DNA from: Limnoperna fortunei
Lineage: Eukaryota; Mollusca; Bivalvia; Mytilida; Modiolidae
Reading direction: 5' to 3'
DNA length: 64,000 nucleotides
NCBI GenBank assembly: GCA_944474755.1
Contig: OX104113.1
Span: forward strand, 18,601,563-18,665,562
Part shown: piece after piece, positions 45,455-55,779 of the stretch
How the letters are laid out: every line of letters begins with the position of its first letter
Position numbering within the stretch: the stretch's first letter is position 1
Made by a program: the position numbers and the translations under genes
The notes under the pieces: generated by a model
The model's database searches: none
What the model was told of the DNA's origin: nothing
What the model saw: the letters and a program-made list of their open reading frames with translations, nothing else

Positions 45455-46930
45455 AGTAATTCATGTATGCTTGATCCACCAACATGGCTATTGAATGGAT
45501 CTTTGAAGGAATTGTTACCGTTTTTCAAAAATGTGATCAATGAGTCTCTGAGCGGATATACCAAGATCACTCAAAAGTTCTCTTATCAAACCTTTAATAA
45601 ACAAGCCGGGTTTAGATGCCAATGTTCTTCAAAATATTAGACCTGTTTCGAATTAACCCTTTGTTTCTAAGATACTTGAAAAAGTATTTGATGTTTGTTT
45701 GGATAGCCATCTATCGTTTTATGATGTACTCTAGAAACACCAGTCTGCAGACCGTCACTGAATTGAGACTGCCTTACTGAAAGTTAAAGGTTATGTTTTT
45801 CAACTCTCTCGACCTTAGTGATGTGACAATATTAGTAATGTTTAATTTATTGGGTGCATTCGACACAATTGATCACAAGATTCTCAAACACTACTTCGTT
45901 CTAACAGGCAAATCACTGGAATGGATATCCTCATATTTGAGTGACCGCTATCAAACTGTCACCATAGATGGTGAATTGTTAAAACCAGTGCAAATGACTA
46001 TAGTGTTCCACAAGGGTCTGTTCTCGGACCACAATTATACACCATGTATACTAAACCGGTCGGCGCAATTTGTCAAAAATATGGACTAAACCACCATTTT
46101 ATACCGATGATGGACAGCTCTACCTGTCTTTTAAACCAACATGCTCAGTTTTTCAGACAGATTCTCTAAAACGTGTAGTAAACTGCCTGGTCGAAATTGT
46201 CTCATGAATGAACAGTATTATGTTGAAAATAAATGCTTAAAAACTTAAGTACAATAATATTTACATCATAACGGAACGAAAAGCATGTCGAATTCATTTC
46301 GGTAAAAGTTGGAGATGAAATCATAAGACTATCTTCATGTGTAAGAAATCTAGATGTTTTTAGTCTCTAACATAAGCATGGAACAACATATAAGCTCAAT
46401 TTGCAGATCAGGTTGTGGACAAGTACATCGAATATGCCATATTAGAAATTAAGTATCTGAATACGGATGCGACAAAATCCTTAGTTCATTCTCTCGTCGC
46501 GTCACGTTACCTGACCAATTAATAACTACATGTGTACTACAACTTTATCAATCTTCTCGAGGGGCCTCGGTGGCCGAGTGGTCTGTCAACACTGAGGTTG
46601 CGGGTTCGGGTCTCACTGCGGGCAGGTGTACTCGACTCTACGGGTACTCCGGCTTCCACCCTCAATAAAAAACATTACGCCATGATATAGCTGAAAAAAT
46701 GCTGAAAGTGGCGTTAAACAACATTCAAACAAAAAATAAACCTTCTAGAAACTTGCGATAAAAGAATATCTCAAAACAACTTGTTGGTCGAGAACTGTGA
46801 GGTATGGTGATTTTAGGTTTTCATCAGCAGCACTAAGGTTGTGAAATACTCTTCCGTCTACCATTAGAGACTCTAGAAGTTTAGATGTTTTCGAAAAATC
46901 ACTAAAACACATTTTTTCACGAAGATCTTT
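45455..46930 (+). pseudogene. LINE-A: decayed L2/CR1-like reverse transcriptase with a SINE inside
   Basis: In shifting frames one reads the order of a non-LTR reverse transcriptase: 'MLDPPTWLLNGSLKELLPFF', 'LPFVSKILEKVFDVCLDSHL', 'ETALLKVKG', 'GAFDTIDHKIL', 'ISSYLSDRYQTVTIDG', SVPQGSVLGPQLYTMYT, the catalytic box as YTDD (46100-46111) in YTDDGQLYLSFKP, 'SSCVRNLDVF', 'IRKYLNTDATKSLVHSLV'-like text, and a C-terminus near 46800-46925 (FRFSSAALRL*NTLPSTIRD, then VFEKSLKHIF). Frameshifts and stops throughout; no endonuclease. A SINE interrupts it at 46561-46740. The part from 45987 onward is the first unit of the tandem array. Confidence 0.88.
46561..46741 (+). mobile_element. tRNA-derived SINE inserted in LINE-A (unit 1)
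   Basis: Head 'ggcctcggtggccgagtggt' (A box) and 'gaggttgcgggttcgggtct' (B box), tail 'gccatgatatagctgaaaaa' and 'gaaagtggcgttaaacaaca'. Flanked by cttctcga (46553-46560) and cttctaga (46742-46749), a 7/8-matched target-site duplication. It lacks the central block of the SINE at 27612, so it is a shorter variant. Confidence 0.88.
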
Positions 46931-47363
46931 TAAAAAGATGAATGGTGTGGTAGGTTCTGTCGGTTTCCTTGCTATTTTGCATATATGGATAGATATATAG
47001 ATATTAAATGTATAGCCCACCCATAATAAAAACAGAATATACATGCATAGGATAAGTTCAACACCAGAATATTTACATAACAAATGCTTAAATAAAACGA
47101 GCAAGGTTCGTCTTTAACAAGCAGATATAAGTAAGCATTAAAAAATCTTCAAAGCAGAGAAAACGGTCAAAAACTGAAATAATTTAATTTTGCTGCAATT
47201 ATAAAAGATTTTGTAGCAGAAACCACGAGCAGTTAAAATCATGCCTAAATATAAGCCAAACCATTAGAATACGTAGCTGAAACAAAAAAAGAAAGCGTAT
47301 AGTTCTTATGGCTGCATATACATGATCTACTGGTACAATTTTCAAATACCGCCAGGTAAAAAT

Positions 47364-47480
47364 AATTCATGGCGTCCAGTTTTTATTGGGTAAGAAAGCC
47401 GGAGAAAACCCCGACTTTCGGTAGGAAAACTTGCAATCCTTGTCAATAAAGATTTGAGTCGAGAGCGCCCGACCCGCAGT
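47364..47480 (-). mobile_element. minus-strand SINE scrap, repeated in each unit
   Basis: 'catggcgtccagtttttatt', 'ggtaggaaaacttgcaatcc', 'ttgtcaataaagatttgagt' are the reverse complement of the SINE body and tail. The same scrap recurs near 49905, 52446 and 54976. Confidence 0.7.
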
Positions 47481-47863
47481 TCTTTCTGTTCAGTTTGTGT
47501 ATCTAAATTATATTTGTTTTTGTACTTGTAAAAATATTTTGTGAAAATTAGAGGCTAGATTTTGTTTACTAACGTAGTTCTATAATGCCATGGTTCACTT
47601 TTCATCACTTTGATTTTTAGTGATGCAGCATAGAAAATTTGAGACTTGGGAAATAAATCAGAGTGGCTAAATAAATTGATGATCCCTTGGTCATTTCATA
47701 TTTAAAACAGTGTAAATTGGTCTTACAATTTATAGTGCATTTAGTATTAGAGTAGCAATAGTTGTATGTCTTGGTGTTTTATTGCTGTTCACTGAAAGCT
47801 GTTGTTGAGTATTAAGCAGTATTAGATGTTTTGCAAGTACTTCTGTATTCTACTCAGCTCAGT

Positions 47864-47901
47864 CAGGGACAGTCTATACTAACTAGTATAGACTGTCCCT
47901 G
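47864..47901. repeat. perfect palindrome, 18-bp arms, 2-base loop (unit 1)
   Basis: cagggacagtctatacta + ac + its exact reverse complement. The same sequence is at 50405-50442 and 55473-55510; at 52945-52982 the loop is gt instead of ac. Possibly the collapsed ends of a terminal-inverted-repeat transposon. Confidence 0.97.
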
Positions 47902-48351
47902 GCTCAGCATCCTATAACACGCGGGTTTTATTATACAGTTGATGTTGTCCCTTGGATCAAGTGATCAACAAGAAGACAATCTAGACTCGGTCGTGGTTTT
48001 TCCTAAAATTACAAAACAAACAAATTCCGACAATGTATAGGTATCAGGTAAACAAGGAACCTATAAATCAAGTTAGTTATACTAGTCCCAGGGTAAACTT
48101 ATCCTTAAATGATTAAGATTCAAAAATTTATTTACTCAGTTTACGTTGATTTTGACTAAAAGTAGTGCAATAGGTGCCACTAATGAAGCTATATATACCC
48201 ATCTTTCGTAAACACCTGATAGCACTCCTTGTGCTTGTATATATCTTTTTAATGTTGCTGCTTCAGTACTTGTTGTTTTTTATTTTTTGACACCAAATAT
48301 GACATTTTTGATGGCCTGACAACCATAAGATCAAAACATCCTAGTCGATTC

Positions 48352-48753
48352 TTGTGTGCTTATCTAAATATAAACAGTGTTCGAAATAAAGCGTGGCACA
48401 TCAAAGAAATTCTCAATAGAAAACTAGTTGAATTGCTTTTCATGCTTGATAATTTTGATACTTTTTGTTTAACAAACCTTATAAAAGAACCAACCTGTTT
48501 CACCAAAAACTCAAAACCTACACTCCTAGTGCAAATGACTATAGTGTTCCACAAGGGTCTGTTCTCGGACCACAATTATACACCATGTATACTAAACCGG
48601 TCGGCGCAATTTGTCAAAAATAAAATATGGACTAAACCACCATTTTATACCGATGATGGACAGCTCTACCTGTCTTTTAAACCAACATGCTCAGTTTTTC
48701 AGACAGATTCTCTAAAAAGTGTAGTAAACTGCCTGGTCGAAATTGTCTCATGA
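48352..48753 (+). pseudogene. chimeric LINE-B endonuclease / LINE-A RT reading frame (unit 1 to 2 joint)
   Basis: An open frame starting with LINE-B text (AYLNINSVRNK, IKEPTCFTKNSKPTLL) and running across the joint into an out-of-phase LINE-A stretch before re-entering FYTDDGQLYLSFKP. It is a by-product of the tandem duplication. Near-identical versions lie at 50715-51293 and 53255-53821. No complete catalytic domain in any. Confidence 0.85.
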
Positions 48754-51700
48754 ATGAACAGTATTATGTTGAAAATAAATGCTTAAAAACTTAAGTAATA
48801 ATATTTACATCATAACGGAACGAAAAGCATGTCGAATTCATTTCGGTAAAAGTTGGAGATGAAATCATAAGACTATCTTCATGTGTAAGAAATCTAGATG
48901 TTTTTAGTCTCTAACATAAGCATGGAACAACATATAAGCTCAATTTGCAGATCAGGTTGTGGACAAGTACATCGAATATGCCATATTAGAAAGTATCTGA
49001 ATACGGATGCGACAAAATCCTTAGTTCATTCTCTCGTCGCGTCACGTTACCTGACCAATTAATAACTACATGTGTACTACAACTTTATCAATCTTCTCGA
49101 GGGGCCTCGGTGGCCGAGTGGTCTGTCAACACTGAGGTTGCGGGTTCGGGTCTCACTGCGGGCAGGTGTACTCGACTCTACGGGTACTCCGGCTTCCACC
49201 CTCAATAAAAAACATTACGCCATGATATAGCTGAAAAAATGCTGAAAGTGGCGTTAAACAACATTCAAACAAAAAACAAACCTTCTAGAAACTTGCGATA
49301 AAAGAATATCTCAAAACAACTTGTTGGTCGAGAACTGTGAGGTATGGTGATTTTAGGTTTTCATCAGCAGCACTAAGGTTGTGAAATACTCTTCCGTCTA
49401 CCATTAGAGACTCTAGAAGTTTAGATGTTTTCGAAAAATCACTAAAACACATTTTTTTCACGAAGATCTTTTAAAAAGATGAATGGTGTGGTAGGTTCTG
49501 TCGGTTTCCTTGCTATTTTGCATATATGGATAGATATATAGATATTAAATGTATAGCCCACCCATAATAAAAACAGAATATACATGCATAGGATAAGTTC
49601 AACACCAGAATATTTACATAACAAATGCTTAAATAAAACGAGCAAGGTTCGTCTTTAACAAGCAGATATAAGTAAGCATTAAAAAATCTTCAAAGCAGAG
49701 AAAACGGTCAAAAACTGAAATAATTTAATTTTGCTGCAATTATAAAAGATTTTGTAGCAGAAACCACGAGCAGTTAAAATCATGCCTAAATATAAGCCAA
49801 ACCATTAGAATACGTAGCTGAAACAAAAAAAGAAAGCGTATAGTTCTTATGGCTGCATATACATGATCTACTGGTACAATTTTCAAATACCGCCAGGTAA
49901 AAATAATTCATGGCGTCCAGTTTTTATTGGGTAAGAAAGCCGGAGAAAACCCCGACTTTCGGTAGGAAAACTTGCAATCCTTGTCAATAAAGATTTGAGT
50001 CGAGTGCGCCCGACCCGCAGTTCTTTCTGTTCAGTTTGTGTATCTAAATTATATTTGTTTTTGTACTTGTAAAAATATTTTGTGAAAATTTGAGACTAGA
50101 TTTTGTTTACTAACGTAGTTCTATAATGCCATGGTTCACTTTTCATCACTTTGATTTTTAGTGATGCAGCATAGAAAATTTGAGACTTGGGAAATAAATC
50201 AGAGTGGCTAAATAAATTGATGATCCCTTGGTCATTTCATATTTAAAACAGTGTAAATTGGTCTTACAATTTATAGTGCATTTAGTATTAGAGTAGCAAT
50301 AGTTGTATGTCTTGGTGTTTTATTGCTGTTCACTGAAAGCTGTTGTTGAGTATTAAGCAGTATTAGATGTTTTGCAAGTACTTCTGTATTCTACTCAGCT
50401 CAGTCAGGGACAGTCTATACTAACTAGTATAGACTGTCCCTGGCTCAGCATCCTATAACACGCGGGTTTTATTATACAGTTGATGTTGTCCCTTGGATCA
50501 AGTGATCAACAAGAAGACAATCTAGACTCGGTCGTGGTTTTTCCTAAAATTACAAAACAAACAAATTCCGACAATGTATAGGTATCAGGTAAACAAGGAA
50601 CCTATAAATCAAGTTAGTTATACTAGTCCCAGGGTAAACTTATCCTTAAATGATTAAGATTCAAAAATTTATTTACTCAGTTTACGTTGATTTTGACTAA
50701 AAGTAGTGCAATAGGTGCCACTAATGAAGCTATATATACCCATCTTTCGTAAACACCTGATAGCACTCCTTGTGCTTGTATATATCTTTTTAATGTTGCT
50801 GCTTCAGTACTTGTTGTTTTTTCTTTTTGACACCAAATATGACATTTTTGATGGCCTGACAACCATAAGATCAAAACATCCTAGTCGATTCTTGTGTGCT
50901 TATCTAAATATAAACAGTGTTCGAAATAAAGCGTGCCACATCAAAGAAATTCTCAATAGAAAACTAGTTGAATTGCTTTTCATGCTTGATAATTTTGATA
51001 CTTTTTGTTTAACAAACCTTATAAAAGAACCAACCTGTTTCACCAAAAACTCAAAACCTACACTCCTAGTGCAAATGACTATAGTGTTCCACAAGGGTCT
51101 GTTCTCGGACCACAATTATACACCATGTATACTAAACCGGTCGGCGCAATTTGTCAAAAATAAAATATGGACTAAACCACCATTTTATACCGATGATGGA
51201 CAGCTCTACCTGTCTTTTAAACCAACATGCTCAGTTTTTCAGACAGATTCTCTAAAACGTGTAGTAAACTGCCTGGTCGAAATTGTCTCATGAATGAACA
51301 GTATTATGTTGAAAATAAATGCTTAAAAACTTAAGTAATAATATTTACATCATAACGGAACGAAAAGCATGTCGAATTCATTTCGGTAAAAGTTGGAGAT
51401 GAAATCATAAGACTATCTTCATGTGTAAGAAATCTAGATGTTTTTAGTCTCTAACATAAGCATGGAACAACATATAAGCTCAATTTGCAGATCAGGTTGT
51501 GGACAAGTACATCGAATATGCCATATTAGAAAGTATCTGAATACGGATGCGACAAAATCCTTAGTTCATTCTCTCGTCGCGTCACGTTACCTGACCAATT
51601 AATAACTACATGTGTACTACAACTTTATCAATCTTCTCGAGGGGCCTCGGTGGCCGAGTGGTCTGTCAACACTGAGGTTGCGGGTTCGGGTCTCACTGCG

Positions 51701-54700
51701 GGCAGGTGTACTCGACTCTACGGGTACTCCGGCTTCCACCCTCAATAAAAAACATTACGCCATGATATAGCTGAAAAAATGCTGAAAGTGGCGTTAAACA
51801 ACATTCAAACAAAAAACAAACCTTCTAGAAACTTGCGATAAAAGAATATCTCAAAACAACTTGTTGGTCGAGAACTGTGAGGTATGGTGATTTTAGGTTT
51901 TCATCAGCAGCACTAAGGTTGTGAAATACTCTTCCGTCTACCATTAGAGACTCTAGAAGTTTAGATGTTTTCGAAAAATCACTAAAACACATTTTTTCAC
52001 GAAGATCTTTTAAAAAGATGAATGGTGTGGTAGGTTCTGTCGGTTTCCTTGCTATTTTGCATATATGGATAGATATATAGATATTAAATGTATAGCCCAC
52101 CCATAATAAAAACAGAATATACATGCATAGGATAAGTTCAACACCATAATATTTACATAACAAATGCTTAAATAAAACGAGCAAGGTTCGTCTTTAACAA
52201 GCAGATATAAGTAAGCATTAAAAAATCTTCAAAGCAGAGAAAACGGTCAAAAACTGAAATAATTTAATTTTGCTGCAATTATAAAAGATTTTGTAGCAGA
52301 AACCACGAGCAGTTAAAATCATGCCTAAATATAAGCCAAACCATTAGAATACGTAGCTGAAACAAAAAAAGAAAGCGTATAGTTCTTATGGCTGCATATA
52401 CATGATCTACTGGTACAATTTTTAAATACCGCCAGGTAAAAATAATTCATGGCGTCCAGTTTTTATTGGGTAAGAAAGCCGGAGAAAACCCCCGACTTTC
52501 GGTAGGAAAACTTGCAATCCTTGTCAATAAAGATTTGAGTCGAGTGCGCCCGACCCGCAGTTCTTTCTGTTCAGTTTGTGTATCTAAATTATATTTGTTT
52601 TTGTACTTGTAAAAATATTTTGTGAAAATTTGAGGCTAGATTTTGTTTACTAACGTAGTTCTATAATGCCATGGTTCACTTTTCATCACTTTGATTTTTA
52701 GTGATGCAGCATAGAAAATTTGAGACTTGGGAAATAAATCAGAGTGGCTAAATAAATTGATGATCCCTTGGTCATTTCATATTTAAAACAGTGTAAATTG
52801 GTCTTACAATTTATAGTGCATTTAGTATTAGAGTAGCAATAGTTGTATGTCTTGGTGTTTTATTGCTGTTCACTGAAAGCTGTTGTTGAGTATTAAGCAG
52901 TATTAGATGTTTTGCAAGTACTTCTGTATTCTACTCAGCTCAGTCAGGGACAGTCTATACTAGTTAGTATAGACTGTCCCTGGCTCAGCATCCTATAACA
53001 CGCGGGTTTTATTATACAGTTGATGTTGTCCCTTGGATCAAGTGATCAACAAGAAGACAATCTAGACTCGGTCGTGGTTTTTCCTAAAATTACAAAACAA
53101 ACAAATTCCGACAATGTATAGGAATCAGGTAAACAAGGAACCTATAAATCAAGTTAGTTATACTAGTCCCAGGGTAAACTTATCCTTAAATGATTAAGAT
53201 TCAAAAATTTATTTACTCAGTTTACGTTGATTTTGACTAAAAGTAGTGCAATAGGTGCCACTAATGAAGCTATATATACCCATCTTTCGTAAACACCTGA
53301 TAGCACTCCTTGTGCTTGTATATATCTTTTTAATGTTGCTGCTTCAGTACTTGTTGTTTTTTCTTTTTGACACCAAATATGACATTTTTGATGGCCTGAC
53401 AACCATAAGATCAAAACATCCTAGTCGATTCTTGTGTGCTTATCTAAATATAAACAGTGTTCGAAATAAAGCGTGCCACATCAAAGAAATTCTCAATAGA
53501 AAACTAGTTGAATTGCTTTTCATGCTTGATAATTTTGATACTTTTTGTTTAACAAACCTTATAAAAGAACCAACCTGTTTCACCAAAAACTCAAAACCTA
53601 CAATAACTATAGTGTTCCACAAGGGTCTGTTCTCGGACCACAATTATACACCATGTATACTAAACCGGTCGGCGCAATTTGTCAAAAATAAAATATGGAC
53701 TAAACCACCATTTTATACCGATGATGGACAGCTCTACCTGTCTTTTAAACCAACATGCTCAGTTTTTCAGACAGATTCTCTAAAACGTGTAGTAAACTGC
53801 CTGGTCGAAATTGTCTCATGAATGAACAGTATTATGTTGAAAATAAATGCTTAAAAACTTAAGTAATAATATTTACATCATAACGGAACGAAAACCATGT
53901 CGAATTCATTTCGGTAAAAGTTGGAGATGAAATCATAAGACTATCTTCATGTGTAAGAAATCTAGATGTTTTTAGTCTCTAACATAAGCATGGAACAACA
54001 TATAAGCTCAATTTGCAGATCAGGTTGTGGACAAGTACATCGAATATGCCATATTAGAAAGTATCTGAATACGGATGCGACAAAATCCTTAGTTCATTCT
54101 CTCGTCGCGTCACGTTACCTGACCAATTAATAACTACATGTGTACTACAACTTTATCAATCTTCTCGAGGGGCCTCGGTGGCCGAGTGGTCTGTCAACAC
54201 TGAGGTTGCGGGTTCGGGTCTCACTGCGGGCAGGTGTACTCGACTCTACGGGTACTCCGGCTTCCACCCTCAATAAAAAACATTACGCCATGATATAGCT
54301 GAAAAAATGCTGAAAGTGGCGTTAAACAACATTCAAACAAAAAACAAACCTTCTAGAAACTTGCGATAAAAGAATATCTCAAAACAACTTGTTGGTCGAG
54401 AACTGTGAGGTATGGTGATTTTAGGTTTTCATCAGCAGCACTAAGGTTGTGAAATACTCTTCCGTCTACCATTAGAGACTCTAGAAGTTTAGATGTTTTC
54501 GAAAAATCACTAAAACACATTTTTTCACGAAGATCTTTTAAAAAGATGAATGGTGTGGTAGGTTCTGTCGGTTTCCTTGCTATTTTGCATATATGGATAG
54601 ATATATAGATATTAAATGTATAGCCCACCCATAATAAAAACAGAATATACATGCATAGGATAAGTTCAACACCAGAATATTTACATAACAAATGCTTAAA

Positions 54701-55779
54701 TAAAACGAGCAAGGTTCGTCTTTAACAAGCAGATAAAAGTAAGCATTAAAAAATCTTCAAAGCAGAGAAAACGGTCAAAAACTGAAATAATTTAATTTTG
54801 CTGCAATTATAAAAGATTTTGTAGCAGAAACCACGAGCAGTTAAAATCGTGCCTAAAAATAAGCCAAACCATGAGAATACGTAGCTGAAACAAAAAAGAA
54901 AGCGTATAGTTCTTATGGCTGCATGATACATGATCTACTGGTACAATTTTCAAATACCGCCAGGTAAAAATAATTCATGGCGTCCAGTTTTTATTGGGTA
55001 AGAAAGCCGGAGAAAACCCTCGACTTTCGGTAGGAAAACTTGCAATCCTTGTCAATTAAGATTTGAGTCGAGTGCGCCCGACCCGCAGTTCTTTCTGTTC
55101 AGTTTGTGTATCTAAATTATATTTGTTTTTGTACTTGTAAAAATATTTTGTGAAAATTTGAGGCTAGATTTTGTTTACTAACGTAGTTCTATAATGCCAT
55201 GGTTCACTTTTCATCACTTTGATTTTTAGTGATGCAGCATAGAAAATTTGAGACTTGGGAAATAAATCAGAGTGGCTAAATAAATTGATGATCCCTTGGT
55301 CATTTCATATTTAAAACAGTGTAAATTGGTCTTACAATTTATAGTGCATTTAGTATTAGATTAGCAATAGTTGTAAGTCTTGGTGTTTTATTGCTGTTCA
55401 CTGAAAGCTGTTGTTGAGTATTGAGCAGTATTAGATGTTTTGCAAGTACTTATGTATTCTACTCAGCTCAGTCAGGGACAGTCTATACTAACTAGTATAG
55501 ACTGTCCCTGGCTCAGTATCCTCGAACACGCGGGTTTTATTATACAGTTGATGTTGTCCCTTGGATCAAGTGATCAACAAGAAGACAATCTAGACTCGGT
55601 CGTGGTTTTTCCTAAAATTACAAAACAAACAAATTCCGACAATGTATAGGAATCAGGTAAACAAGGAACCTATAAATCAAGTTAGTTATACTAGTCCCAG
55701 GGTAAACTTATCCTTAAATGATTAAGATTCAAAAATTATTTACTCAGTTTACGTTGATTTTGACTAAAAGTAGTGCAAT

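Noticed and set aside
46561..46650. tRNA gene candidate (A and B boxes)
   Set aside because: The head cannot fold into a full cloverleaf by eye and is fused to a SINE body with a conserved tail and target-site duplication. It is a SINE promoter, not a tRNA gene. The same applies at 27612, 49101, 51641 and 54169.
46745..47104. A 119-codon minus-strand frame repeated in the array (also near 51825-52184 and 54353-54712)
   Set aside because: The plus strand here reads as the LINE-A C-terminus (FRFSSAALRL*NTLP...). The minus frame is its shadow, and its preservation only reflects recent duplication.
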